Shown: positions 1 to 8,217 of the stretch, piece by piece
Layout of the letters: each line of letters begins with the position of its first letter
How positions within the stretch are numbered: position 1 is the first letter of the stretch
Source of the DNA: JANYJJ01 sp038241115
Lineage (GTDB): Bacteria; Pseudomonadota; Gammaproteobacteria; Burkholderiales; Burkholderiaceae_C
Reading direction: 5' to 3'
Length of the DNA: 11,863 bases
Assembly: GCA_038241115.1 (NCBI GenBank)
Contig: JBBRGA010000107.1
Location: 1-11,863 of the forward strand
The notes under the pieces: generated by a model
Seen by the model: only the letters and a program-made list of their open reading frames with translations
The model's database searches: none
What the model was told of the DNA's origin: nothing
Position numbers and translations under genes: made by a program

Positions 1-410
1 GCGACAAGCGTTCGCTCTGATCGCCGCGCCACGGTGCGCGCGACGTGTGCAACCGCCGCGCTGCGCGTGCCTGCGGGCAAGATGAATTCTTTCAAGCGCG
101 GCAAGGCTTCGTTGTAGTGCACCAAGGCCTCGTCCAGATGAATCACGGCCTGCGGCTTGAGCAGTTCGTAGCCGGGAATGGACAGCTCTCCGCCCAGGTT
201 GAACAGCTCATGCTGCACCACACCCAGAAGTTCGCGCACGTCTTCTGGCAGCGGCTCGGCCAGCAGCACGCCGAGGGTCGAATTCAGCTCGTCCACATCG
301 CCCATGGCTTGCACCCGCAGATGGCTTTTTGCCACGCGCGTGCCATCACCCAAGCCGGTGGTGCCGTCGTCGCCGGTGCGGGTCGTGATTTGTGTCAGTC
401 GGTTGGCCAT
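1..410 (-). CDS. PduO-type cob(I)alamin adenosyltransferase (3' end cut by window edge)
   Basis: This gene encodes an ATP:cob(I)alamin adenosyltransferase of the PduO/MMAB type, a cytoplasmic enzyme that moves the adenosyl group of ATP onto reduced cobalamin to make coenzyme B12. The first 136 residues are visible. They start MANRLTQITTRTGDDGTTGL; the TRTGDDGTTGLGDG stretch (residues 10-23) is the family's N-terminal ATP-binding motif. GDVDELNSTLG (37-47) and the RRSER stretch (129-133), which matches the conserved RR-ER helix motif, support the call. Family members are usually about 185-190 residues, so roughly 50 C-terminal residues lie outside the window. The ATG at 410 has AAAGG six bases upstream. 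It lies 22 bp downstream of the metY stop on the same strand, so the two genes are probably co-transcribed. The family call is secure; the pathway that uses the coenzyme cannot be seen here. Confidence 0.93.
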   Translation of the reverse strand, partial: MANRLTQITTRTGDDGTTGLGDGTRVAKSHLRVQAMGDVDELNSTLGVLLAEPLPEDVRELLGVVQHELFNLGGELSIPGYELLKPQAVIHLDEALVHYNEALPRLKEFILPAGTRSAAVAHVARTVARRSERTLV

Positions 411-432
411 CAGGTGCCTTTCGAAGTTGGTG

Positions 433-1704
433 TTAAACCGCCGCCAAGGCGTGGTCGATGTCGGCGATCAGGTCGTCAATGTGCTCGATGCCTATCGACA
501 ACCTGACCATGTCCACGCTGACGCCAGACTTGACCAGCTCATCGGCTCCCAACTGGCGGTGCGTGGTGGACGCAGGGTGGCAGGCCAATGATTTCGAGTC
601 GCCGATATTCACGAGGCGGGTGAACAGTTGCAGCGCGTCTTGAAACCGCGCCCCGCCCGCCATGCCGTCCTGCACACCAAAACTGATGAGCCCGGAGGCC
701 TTGCCGCCCAGGTATTTCTTAACCAGCGCGTGATCGGCGTGATCGCTCAGGCCGGCGTACTTGACCCAACCCACTTTGGGATGTTTTTGGAGGTGCTGCG
801 CAATCGCCAAGGTGTTGGCGCAGATGCGGTCCATGCGCAAGGCCAGGGTTTCAATGCCCTGCAGGATCAAAAATGCGTTCATCGGCGCGAGTGCTGCACC
901 CATGTTGCGCAGCGGCACCACGCGCGCCCGGCCGATGTAGGCGGCTGCGCCCAGGGCTTCGGTGTAGACCACGCCGTGATAGCTCACATCGGGCTCGTTC
1001 AAGCGCTTGAAACGTGCCTTGTGTTGGGCCCAAGGGAACTTGCCCGAATCCACAATCACGCCGCCCACGCTGTTGCCATGGCCGCCCAAATACTTGGTGA
1101 GCGAGTGCACCACGATGTGCGCGCCGTGCTCGAACGGGCGGCACAGGTAGGGGCTGGGCACGGTGTTGTCGACGATGAGCGGAACCCCGCGACGGTTGGC
1201 AATTTCGGCCAACGCGCTGAGGTCGGTCACGTTGCCCAGCGGGTTGCCGATCGACTCGCAGTAAATGGCTTTGGTGCGCTCGTCAATCAAAGCCTCAAAC
1301 GAGGCCGGGTCGCGGTGATCGGCAAAGCGCACCGTGATGCCGAGTTGCGGAAAGGTGTGCGCAAACAGGTTGTAAGTACCGCCGTACAAAGTGGCGGCTG
1401 AAACGATGTTGTCGCCGGTCTCGGCAATGGTTTGAATGGCGTAGCTGATCGCCGCCATGCCCGAAGCCACCGCCAACGCGGCAATGCCGCCTTCCAGTTC
1501 GGCCATGCGCTGTTCGAGCACGGCATTGGTCGGGTTCATGATGCGGGTGTAAATGTTGCCCGCCACTTTCAAGTCGAACAGATCCGCGCCGTGCTGGGTG
1601 TTGTCAAACGCGTAAGCCACGGTTTGATAAATCGGCGTGGCGACGGCCTTGGTGGTGGGGTCGGGCTTTTGGCCACCGTGAACGGCAATGGTTTCGATTT
1701 TCAT
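433..1704 (-). CDS. metY: O-acetylhomoserine sulfhydrylase (MetY), PLP-dependent
   Basis: The 423-residue product belongs to the Cys/Met metabolism PLP enzymes. By its sequence flavour and length it is MetY, which makes homocysteine from O-acetylhomoserine and sulfide in direct-sulfhydrylation methionine synthesis in the cytoplasm. The motifs are in family order: YTRIMNPT (52-59, phosphate-binding Tyr and Arg of the neighbouring subunit), SGMAA (81-85), LYGGTYNLF (107-115), VDNT (178-181, Asp contacting the PLP ring nitrogen), HSLTKYLGGHG (200-210) with the Schiff-base lysine at K204, and SLACHPASTTHRQL (372-385). The ATG at 1704 is preceded by CAAGGA at good distance. It is divergent from the downstream D-lactate dehydrogenase-like gene and sits 22 bp before the adenosyltransferase gene. 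O-succinylhomoserine sulfhydrylase (MetZ) is the main alternative; family members of about 425-430 residues with these motifs are normally MetY. Confidence 0.93.
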   Translation of the reverse strand: MKIETIAVHGGQKPDPTTKAVATPIYQTVAYAFDNTQHGADLFDLKVAGNIYTRIMNPTNAVLEQRMAELEGGIAALAVASGMAAISYAIQTIAETGDNIVSAATLYGGTYNLFAHTFPQLGITVRFADHRDPASFEALIDERTKAIYCESIGNPLGNVTDLSALAEIANRRGVPLIVDNTVPSPYLCRPFEHGAHIVVHSLTKYLGGHGNSVGGVIVDSGKFPWAQHKARFKRLNEPDVSYHGVVYTEALGAAAYIGRARVVPLRNMGAALAPMNAFLILQGIETLALRMDRICANTLAIAQHLQKHPKVGWVKYAGLSDHADHALVKKYLGGKASGLISFGVQDGMAGGARFQDALQLFTRLVNIGDSKSLACHPASTTHRQLGADELVKSGVSVDMVRLSIGIEHIDDLIADIDHALAAV

Positions 1705-1835
1705 GGCGGATTTCCTTGAGATAAATCTTGAAATGACTTCGCTGTGTGCAGCAGCGGCGCAGTGTATCGGCGCGCGCTAAAGTCAAAGTCGCCAGGGTCT
1801 AGCCAACCTTCAAGAACAACGCCCAGGACACCGCC
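1705..1835. promoter_or_regulatory. Divergent intergenic region between metY and the D-lactate dehydrogenase-type gene
   Basis: This 131-bp region must hold the 5' regions of both divergent genes. It contains the metY ribosome-binding site (CTCAAGGA on the minus strand, complement of 1713-1720) and a short direct repeat AAAGTC-AAAGTC at 1779-1790. I could not find a -35/-10 pair with acceptable spacing on either strand, nor a convincing operator palindrome or riboswitch fold, so no promoter is assigned. The short divergent arrangement makes shared regulation possible but not demonstrated. Confidence 0.4.
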
Positions 1836-3248
1836 ATGAATGCACCCGCCTCCGCCCATCTGTTCCAACCCCGCAGCGTGCCTCCCGCCATGTTGGACGC
1901 GTTGAAAACGCGCTTCGGTGAGCGCTGCTCTACCGCGATGGCAGTGCGCGTTCAGCACGGCCGAGACGAGTCGCCGCTGGACGCGCCGCCGCCCGAGGTG
2001 GTGGTGTTTTGTGAAAGCACCGACGATGTGGTGGCGGTGGTGGCGTTGGCAGACCAGCACGCCGTGCCCGTCATTCCGTACGGCGCAGGCTCGTCGCTGG
2101 AAGGCCATTTGCTGGCGGTGCAAGGCGGCGTGAGTTTGGACGTGAGCCGCATGAACAGCATCCTCTCTGTTCGCCCTGAAGACTTGACGGTGACGGTGCA
2201 AGCAGGCGTGACGCGCATGCAGTTGAACAACGAGATCCGCCACACCGGTTTGTTCTTCCCGATCGACCCCGGTGCCGACGCCAGCCTGGGCGGCATGAGC
2301 GCCACCCGCGCCAGCGGAACCAACGCCGTGCGTTACGGCACCATGCGCGAAAACGTGCTGGGCTTGACGGTCGTCACCGCGCAGGGGAAGGTGATTCAAA
2401 CTGGCACGCGGGCGCGCAAGTCCTCGGCCGGCTACGACCTCACACGCCTGATGGTGGGCAGTGAAGGCACGCTGGGTGTGATCGTCGAGGTGACGCTGAA
2501 GTTGTACCCGCAGCCCGAAGCGGTGTCGGCCGCCACTTGCACTTTTCCCAGCATTGACGCTGCCGTGCGCACCACGATCCAGCTCATACAGATGGGCATA
2601 CCGATTGCCCGCTGCGAGTTGCTCGATGCGCATGCGGTGCGCGCCGTGAATCGGCACGACAAGCTCACGCTGACCGAGGCGCCCATGCTGCTGATGGAGT
2701 TTCACGGCAGCGCGGCCAGCGTCAAAGAACAGGCCAAGACCGTGCAGGACATCGCCACCGAATGGGGCAGCGAAGGCTTTCAGTGGGCCACCACGCCAGA
2801 GGAGCGCACCAAGCTGTGGGCGGCGCGTCACCGCGCTTACTTCGCAGGCTTGCAGCTCAAGCCCGGCTGCCGCAGCGTGACCACCGACACCTGTGTGCCG
2901 ATTTCTCATTTGGCCGAAGCCGTGACCGTGGCCTCAGAAGAAGCCGAGGCCGCGGGCATCACGCACTACATCGTCGGCCACGTGGGCGACGGCAATTTTC
3001 ACATCGCGTACTTGATCGACCCCAACCTGCCGCAAGACCGCGAAACCGCCGAGCGGCTGAATGCGCAGTTGGTGGAGCGCGCGCTGAAGGTGGGCGGCAC
3101 TTGCAGCGGCGAGCACGGCATCGGCCTGCACAAAATGGACTTCCTGGTGACCGAAGCAGGCGCAGGTGCGGTGGCCATGATGCGCAGCGTCAAGCAAGCG
3201 CTGGACCCGAAAAACATCATGAACCCGGGCAAGATTTTTGCGGCTTGA
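1836..3248 (+). CDS. FAD-binding D-lactate dehydrogenase (cytochrome)-type oxidoreductase
   Basis: The 470-residue product is an FAD_binding_4 / FAD-oxidase C-terminal family flavoprotein of the mitochondrial LDHD / bacterial D-lactate dehydrogenase (GlcD-like) type. It would oxidise D-lactate or a related D-2-hydroxyacid and pass electrons to a cytochrome, a quinone or an electron-transfer flavoprotein. The FAD-binding loop PYGAGSSLEGH is at 81-91, with DPGADASLGGMSATRASG at 144-161 and GSEGTLGVIVEVTLKLYP at 208-225. The C-terminal substrate/metal site shows GHVGDGNFH (381-389) and CSGEHGIG (423-430), and ends in DPKNIMNPGKIF. There is no signal peptide, membrane segment or [4Fe-4S] domain. 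No glcE or glcF subunit gene lies beside it, which favours a single-subunit D-lactate dehydrogenase over glycolate oxidase. Other 2-hydroxyacid substrates such as 2-hydroxyglutarate cannot be excluded. It is the only rightward gene in the window. Confidence 0.88.
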   Translation: MNAPASAHLFQPRSVPPAMLDALKTRFGERCSTAMAVRVQHGRDESPLDAPPPEVVVFCESTDDVVAVVALADQHAVPVIPYGAGSSLEGHLLAVQGGVSLDVSRMNSILSVRPEDLTVTVQAGVTRMQLNNEIRHTGLFFPIDPGADASLGGMSATRASGTNAVRYGTMRENVLGLTVVTAQGKVIQTGTRARKSSAGYDLTRLMVGSEGTLGVIVEVTLKLYPQPEAVSAATCTFPSIDAAVRTTIQLIQMGIPIARCELLDAHAVRAVNRHDKLTLTEAPMLLMEFHGSAASVKEQAKTVQDIATEWGSEGFQWATTPEERTKLWAARHRAYFAGLQLKPGCRSVTTDTCVPISHLAEAVTVASEEAEAAGITHYIVGHVGDGNFHIAYLIDPNLPQDRETAERLNAQLVERALKVGGTCSGEHGIGLHKMDFLVTEAGAGAVAMMRSVKQALDPKNIMNPGKIFAA

Positions 3249-3325
3249 AGTCTTATCAAAAAGCCGTGCCACTGGGGGCGCGTCTTAATGATGGGTACAA
3301 CAAACGCAGCGAGAACGGGCCTTTG

Positions 3326-4993
3326 TCAGGCCGTGGCTGTGGCTGCTGCTGCTGACCAGCGCTTTTTCACCTCACCCAAACCGTTCACGCTGTCCAGGTG
3401 GACACCAAAACCCCACAGCCGCGCAACGTGTTTGAGCACCTCTTGCGCACCCGCATCCAGCGGGCGGTTGTTGTGCTGGACATGCCGCAAGGTCAGCGCG
3501 CGGTCGCCGCGCAAGTTGACACTCCAGACCTGAATGTTCGGCTCGCGGTGCCCCAGGTCGTATTGGCGTGACAGGGCCTCGCGCACTTTGCGATAACCGG
3601 CATCGTCGTGAATGGCGCTGACCTCCAGTTCGCTTTCAGATTCGTCGTCCTGAATGCTGAAAAAGCGGAAGTCACGCATCAACTTCGGCGACAAATACTG
3701 GCCAATAAAGCTCTCGTCCTTGAAGTTGCGCATCGCATGGTTCAGCACCTCCAGCCAGTCGCGACCGGCCACATCGGGAAACCAGGCGCGGTCCTCGTCA
3801 GTGGGTTTTTCGCACATGCGTTTGATGTCGGTGTACATCGCAAAGCCCAGCGCATAAGGGTTGATGCCGCTGTAGGCACGGTCACCGACCGGCGGTTGGA
3901 ACACCACGTTGGTGTGCGACTTCAACCACTCGATCATCACGCCGTCGCTCAGGTGCCCGTCGTCGTACATGGTGTTCAACAGGTGGTGATGCCAGAACGT
4001 GGCCCAGCCTTCGTTCATGACCTGCGTTTGACGCTGCGGGTAAAAGTACTGCGCGACTTTGCGAACGATGCGCACCACTTCGCGTTCCCAAGGCTCCAGC
4101 AGCGGCGCGTTTTTTTCAATGAAATACAGCAGGTTCTCTTGCGGCTCTTCGGGGAAGCGACGTGACGCTTCAGCAATTTTGTCGCTGCTCTTAGCGGCCT
4201 TTTGCGGGAGGGTGCGCCACAAGTCATTGACCTGCTGCTGCGCATACGCCTCACGGTCTTGGCGACGCGCTTTTTCCTGCGCCAAGCTCAGTTTGTTGGG
4301 ACGGCGGTAACGGTCCACGCCGTGGTTCATCAGCGCATGACAACTGTCCAGCAGATGCTCCACTGCGTCCAAGCCGTGCCGCTCTTCGCATTCGGTCACG
4401 TAGTTGCGGGCGTAAACCAAGTAGTCGATGATGCTGGAGGCGTCTGTCCACATGCGGAACAGGTAGTTGCCTTTGAAAAAACTGTTGTGTCCGTAAGCCG
4501 CGTGCGCAATCACCAGGGCCTGCATGGCCAAGGTGTTTTCCTCCATCAAATAGCTGATGCAAGGGTTGGAATTGATGACGATTTCGTAGGCCAAGCCCAT
4601 GTGGCCGCGGCGGTAGTTTTTTTCAGTCGAAATGAACTCTTTGCCATAGCTCCAGTGGCGGTAGTTCACCGGCATTCCCACTGACGCATAGGCGTCCATC
4701 ATTTGCTCAGCGGTGATGATCTCCAGCTGGTTGGGATAGGTGTCCAGGCCGTAGCGCTGCGCCGTGTCACGAATCACGCCGTGATATTGCTCCACCAGCT
4801 CGAAAGACCAATCATTGGGCGCGGGCAAAACCCGAGCCGCGCGCTGAGGTGCAACGATGTCAGCGGCGCGCTGCCCTCGGTAAGAAGAGCGCCGTTCTAT
4901 GCCCAACGGCGCACCCGCGACTTGCGCCTCAATGAACCCATCCGGTCGCATTTCTGCCACCGGGTTGGGCTGGGACTCCAATTTCTCGCTCAT
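3326..4993 (-). CDS. spoVR: SpoVR family protein (YcgB-like)
   Basis: The 555-residue product is a SpoVR/YcgB family protein, cytoplasmic and of unknown biochemical activity. The name comes from a Bacillus spore-cortex gene, but the family is widespread in non-sporulating Proteobacteria and linked to starvation stress. Conserved blocks are DWSFELVEQY (61-70), QMMDAYASVGMPVNYRHWS (97-115), EIVINSNPCISYLMEENT (137-154), the histidine-rich HAAYGHNSFF (164-173), TQVMNEGWATFWHHH (323-337), SGINPYALGFAMYTDIKRMC (375-394) and PNIQVWSVNLRGDRALTLRH (485-504). The His/Glu pattern resembles a metal site, but catalysis is not shown. The ATG at 4993 overlaps the yeaH stop by ATGA, which supports this start. 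The first ~58 residues are about 45 longer than E. coli YcgB and poorly conserved. The product ends in an Ala/Thr-rich tail. It is the last gene of the prkA-yeaH-spoVR cluster. Confidence 0.95.
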   Translation of the reverse strand: MSEKLESQPNPVAEMRPDGFIEAQVAGAPLGIERRSSYRGQRAADIVAPQRAARVLPAPNDWSFELVEQYHGVIRDTAQRYGLDTYPNQLEIITAEQMMDAYASVGMPVNYRHWSYGKEFISTEKNYRRGHMGLAYEIVINSNPCISYLMEENTLAMQALVIAHAAYGHNSFFKGNYLFRMWTDASSIIDYLVYARNYVTECEERHGLDAVEHLLDSCHALMNHGVDRYRRPNKLSLAQEKARRQDREAYAQQQVNDLWRTLPQKAAKSSDKIAEASRRFPEEPQENLLYFIEKNAPLLEPWEREVVRIVRKVAQYFYPQRQTQVMNEGWATFWHHHLLNTMYDDGHLSDGVMIEWLKSHTNVVFQPPVGDRAYSGINPYALGFAMYTDIKRMCEKPTDEDRAWFPDVAGRDWLEVLNHAMRNFKDESFIGQYLSPKLMRDFRFFSIQDDESESELEVSAIHDDAGYRKVREALSRQYDLGHREPNIQVWSVNLRGDRALTLRHVQHNNRPLDAGAQEVLKHVARLWGFGVHLDSVNGLGEVKKRWSAAAATATA

Positions 4994-6267
4994 GCCGCGG
5001 CTCCTTCTTTCTTGAACAGGTCCCGGAACACCGGATAGATCTGCGCCGCCGAGGTGGCTTTGCGGATCGCCAGCGTTTTCATCTCGGCCGACAAGGCGGT
5101 GTATTCGTCCCACAGGTTTTGCTCTTCTTCGGCCACCTGAAGGTACGCAAAGTAACGGCACATCGGCAAGATTTTTTCAGCCAGCAGGCTTCTGCAACGG
5201 CCGCTGTCGTGATGCCAGTTGTCGCCGTCACTGGCCTGCGCACCGTAGATATTCCATTCGCTGGTGGGGTAGCGGGTGCGGGCAATTTCTTCCATCAACA
5301 CCAAAGCACTCGACACCACCGTGCCTCCCGTTTCGGTGGCGTGAAAGAAGTTCTGCTCATCAACCTCCTGCGCCTGCGTGTGGTGACGGATGAAGACGAT
5401 GTCGATTTTTTCGTAGTGCCGGGTCAGGAACAAATACAACAGAATAAAAAAGCGCTTGGCGAGGTCCTTGCGGCTTTCGTCCATCGAGCCCGACACGTCC
5501 ATCAAACAGAACATCACCGCCTTCGAGGTCGGCACCGGAACGCGCACGCGGCTGCGGTAGCGCAAATCGATGGGGTCCAGATAAGGGATATTTTTCAGGC
5601 GCATTCGCAGCGCCTTGATTTCGCGCTCCAGCATCGCAAGGTCGCGCGCCTGCGATTCAACCTGCGGTGCCGGTTGGCCCGTCAGCTCGACCCACTGCGC
5701 TTCGAGTCGGTGCAACTCCCTGCGCGACTCGCCGCCCAGCGCAATGCGCCTGCCAATGGCACCGCGCATCGAACGCACCACGTGCAAATTGTTAGGGGTG
5801 CCGTCGCTGGAATAACCGGCACGGTGTGTTTTGAACTCGGGCGTCTCGGCCAGAGAGGTGCGCGCCAAATTCGGCAGCGCCAGGTCCTCAAAGAAGACCT
5901 GCATGAACTCTTCTTTGCTCAGGTGGAAAACAAAGTCGTCGTCCCCTTCGCCTGAGTCGCTGGCCTTGCCGCCGCGCCCGCCGGCACCGCCCTGCGGCCG
6001 CGCAATGCGGTCGCCGCGCAAGTGGTCTTTGTTGCCTGGGTGAACGGTCTCGCGCGAGCCGCCTTGGCCGTGGCCAAACACCGGCTCGCTGATGTCGCGC
6101 TTCGGAATGTGGACATCTTCGCCCTGCGCCATATCGCGGATGCCACGGCCGTCCACGGCACGTTTCACAGCTTCGCGAATCTGCTCTTTGTGCCGACGCA
6201 AAAACCGCTCGCGATTGCCGATGGACTTGTTTTTTCCCGCCAGCCTTCTGTCTATGATTTGTTGCAT
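4990..6267 (-). CDS. yeaH: YeaH/YhbH family protein (DUF444, VWA-like MIDAS domain)
   Basis: This is a DUF444 (YeaH/YhbH) protein of 425 residues from the ATG at 6267. The N-terminus MQQIIDRRLAGKNKS aligns with the start of E. coli YeaH. A Gly-rich, acidic linker (about 92-110) follows, then HLSKEEFMQVFFEDLALPNL (115-134). The C-terminal half is a von Willebrand A-like fold with a metal-ion-dependent adhesion site: CLMDVSGSMDES (254-265, DxSxS), a threonine in TGGT (313-316) and ASDGDNW (345-351). In enteric bacteria it is the partner encoded with the PrkA kinase; a structural or adaptor role is inferred. An in-frame GTG at 6288 would add seven residues and lies only 6 bp after the prkA stop. 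The ATG is preferred because it matches homologue N-termini, although no clear Shine-Dalgarno precedes either start. The stop overlaps the spoVR start (ATGA), indicating translational coupling. Confidence 0.94.
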   Translation of the reverse strand: MQQIIDRRLAGKNKSIGNRERFLRRHKEQIREAVKRAVDGRGIRDMAQGEDVHIPKRDISEPVFGHGQGGSRETVHPGNKDHLRGDRIARPQGGAGGRGGKASDSGEGDDDFVFHLSKEEFMQVFFEDLALPNLARTSLAETPEFKTHRAGYSSDGTPNNLHVVRSMRGAIGRRIALGGESRRELHRLEAQWVELTGQPAPQVESQARDLAMLEREIKALRMRLKNIPYLDPIDLRYRSRVRVPVPTSKAVMFCLMDVSGSMDESRKDLAKRFFILLYLFLTRHYEKIDIVFIRHHTQAQEVDEQNFFHATETGGTVVSSALVLMEEIARTRYPTSEWNIYGAQASDGDNWHHDSGRCRSLLAEKILPMCRYFAYLQVAEEEQNLWDEYTALSAEMKTLAIRKATSAAQIYPVFRDLFKKEGAAA

Positions 6268-6294
6268 GGGGCGCGTCAGATTTGGCACATCAAC

Positions 6295-8217
6295 TCAAGA
6301 CGACTTGCGAACCCGCAAATACCACTCGCACAGCAAACGAACTTGCTTGGGCGTGTAGCCCTTGGCCACCATGCGCGTGACGAAGTCTTCGTGCTTCTTG
6401 GCTTCGTCGGCGCTGGCCTTGGCGTTGAAGCTGATCACCGGCAGCAACTCTTCGGTGTTGCTGAACATCTTTTTCTCGAGGACCGTTCGCAGCTTTTCGT
6501 AGCTGGTCCACAGCGGGTTGTTGCCGCTGTTGTTGGCCCGCGCGCGCAACACGAAGTTGACGATTTCGTTGCGGAAATCTTTGGGGTTGCTGATGCCTGC
6601 GGGCTTTTCTATTTTCTCCAGTTCGCCGTTCAGCGAGCCGCGGTCAAACACCTCGCCGGTGTCGGTGTCGCGGTATTCGTGGTCCTGAATCCAGTAGTCG
6701 GCGTAGGTGACGTAGCGGTCAAAAATGTTCTGGCCGTACTCGCTGTAACTTTCTAGATAGGCGGTCTGAATTTCCTTGCCAATGAACTCGGCGTAGCGCA
6801 CCGACAGGTGTTCTTTGATGAAGGCCAGGTACTTCTGTTCGGTCTCCGCCGGGAACTGCTCGCGCTCGATCTGCTGCTCCAGCACGTACATCAAATGCAC
6901 AGGGTTGGCTGCCACTTCCGTGCTGTCAAAGTTGAACACCTTGCTGATGATCTTGAATGCAAAGCGCGTGCTGATGCCGCTCATGCCTTCGTCCACGCCG
7001 GCGTAGTCGCGGTACTCCTGAAAACTCTTGGCGCGCGGGTCGGTGTCCTTCAAGTTCTCACCGTCGTAGACCAGCATCTTGGAATACAGCGATGAGTTTT
7101 CGGGCTCTTTCAACCGCGTGAGCACCGCAAACTGCGACATCATTTTGAGCGTGCCCGGCGCACAGGTGGCGTGCGCCAATGACGAGCCGCGCAGCAGCTT
7201 GTCGTAGATCTTCACTTCTTCGCTTACGCGCAGGCAATACGGGACCTTGACGATGTAGATGCGGTCAAGAAATGCCTCGTTGTTTTTGTTGTTGCGGAAG
7301 GTTTTCCACTCGCTCTCATTGCTGTGCGCCAGCACGATGCCGTCAAACGGAATGGCGCCAAAACCTTCGGTGCCTTTGTAGTTGCTTTCTTGTGTGGCTG
7401 TGAGCAAAGGGTGCAGCACCTTGATGGGCGCTTTGAACATTTCGACAAATTCAAGCAGGCCCTGATTGGCCAGATTCAAGCCGCCGCTGTAGCTGTAGGC
7501 GTCAGGATCGTCCTGCGAAAACATCTCGAGTTTGCGGATGTCTACTTTGCCCACCAGCGAGCTGATGTCCTGATTGTTTTCGTCGCCGGGCTCGGTCTTG
7601 GCAATGCCCACCTGCTTCAAGATGGAAGGGTGGCGCTTGACAACTTTGAACTGGCGAATATCGCCGCCAAATTCTTCCAGGCGCTTCACCGCCCACGGCG
7701 ACAAAACACGCTGCAAGTAACGACGCGGTATGCCGTACTCCTTCTCCAAGATCGGACCGTCCTCGGTCGCGTCAAACAAACCGAGCGGTGATTCGTTCAC
7801 CGGCGAACCCTTGATGGCGTAGAACGGCACCTCTTGCATGAGCTGTTTCAAGCGCTCGGCAATTGACGATTTACCGCCTCCCACCGGTCCCAGCAAATAG
7901 AGAATCTGTTTTTTTTCTTCCAGACCTTGCGAGGCGTGGCGGAAGTAACTCACCACTTGCTCGATGGCGTCTTCCATGCCGTAAAACTCGGCAAATGCGG
8001 GGTAGATCTTGATGAGCTTGTTGGCAAACAAACGCGACATTCGCGGGTCGTTGCGCGTGTCGACCGTCTGCGGCTCGCCGATCGCCTTGAGCATTCGCTC
8101 AGGCGCGCTGGCGTACGCAAGCGGGTTGCGCTTGCACTCCAGCAAATAGTCTTCGAGTGAAATCTCTTCTTCGCGCGTGCGCTCGAATCGGGCCTTGTGG
8201 TGGCTGATGACGTCCAT
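6295..8217 (-). CDS. prkA: PrkA family AAA+ serine protein kinase (YeaG)
   Basis: The 640-residue product is PrkA/YeaG, a cytoplasmic protein kinase with an N-terminal AAA+ domain and a C-terminal PrkA kinase domain. Length and sequence closely match E. coli YeaG (644 residues). Visible motifs are AIEQVVSYFRHASQGLEEKK (84-103), Walker A GPVGGGKS (110-117), GIPRRYL (162-168), PGDENNQDISSLVGKVDIRK (210-229), a Walker B-like GLLEFVEMFKAPIK (253-266), ILAHSNESEW-type sensor region (294-304) and the C-terminal YEKLRTVLEKKMFSNTEELLP (573-593). Start choice: the ATG at 8217 gives the family N-terminus and has AGGA 11 bases upstream. An in-frame ATG at 8337 with a better-spaced AAGGA would add 40 residues, rich in Arg and rare codons, not seen in YeaG. 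It leads a tightly packed operon with yeaH and spoVR and has a probable sigma-54 promoter upstream. In enteric bacteria the orthologue responds to nitrogen starvation and affects stress survival. Confidence 0.97.
   Translation of the reverse strand: MDVISHHKARFERTREEEISLEDYLLECKRNPLAYASAPERMLKAIGEPQTVDTRNDPRMSRLFANKLIKIYPAFAEFYGMEDAIEQVVSYFRHASQGLEEKKQILYLLGPVGGGKSSIAERLKQLMQEVPFYAIKGSPVNESPLGLFDATEDGPILEKEYGIPRRYLQRVLSPWAVKRLEEFGGDIRQFKVVKRHPSILKQVGIAKTEPGDENNQDISSLVGKVDIRKLEMFSQDDPDAYSYSGGLNLANQGLLEFVEMFKAPIKVLHPLLTATQESNYKGTEGFGAIPFDGIVLAHSNESEWKTFRNNKNNEAFLDRIYIVKVPYCLRVSEEVKIYDKLLRGSSLAHATCAPGTLKMMSQFAVLTRLKEPENSSLYSKMLVYDGENLKDTDPRAKSFQEYRDYAGVDEGMSGISTRFAFKIISKVFNFDSTEVAANPVHLMYVLEQQIEREQFPAETEQKYLAFIKEHLSVRYAEFIGKEIQTAYLESYSEYGQNIFDRYVTYADYWIQDHEYRDTDTGEVFDRGSLNGELEKIEKPAGISNPKDFRNEIVNFVLRARANNSGNNPLWTSYEKLRTVLEKKMFSNTEELLPVISFNAKASADEAKKHEDFVTRMVAKGYTPKQVRLLCEWYLRVRKSS

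Noticed and set aside
1750..1790. TTGACT and TACACT on the minus strand as a metY promoter.
   Set aside because: The two hexamers are only 14 bp apart, too close for a normal sigma-70 promoter.
1701..2909. Long open frame (402 codons) on the minus strand antisense to the D-lactate dehydrogenase-type gene.
   Set aside because: The translation is rich in His, Ala, Arg and Gln with no domain pattern, as expected for the antisense of a GC-rich gene. The plus-strand product has a complete set of family motifs.
3249..3325. Possible terminator between the convergent D-lactate dehydrogenase-type and spoVR genes.
   Set aside because: A short T run exists on the spoVR strand (complement of 3258-3262), but I could not build a convincing stem before it, and none on the other strand.
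5119..5955. Long plus-strand open frame (278 codons) antisense to yeaH, and similar ones at 628-1401 and 10570-11406.
   Set aside because: They lack family motifs and have antisense-type composition. The minus-strand genes they overlap are unambiguous.
6268..6288. GTG start for yeaH at 6288, seven codons upstream of the chosen ATG.
   Set aside because: It is possible because it is close to the prkA stop, but family N-termini begin at the ATG at 6267. It was kept as an alternative only.
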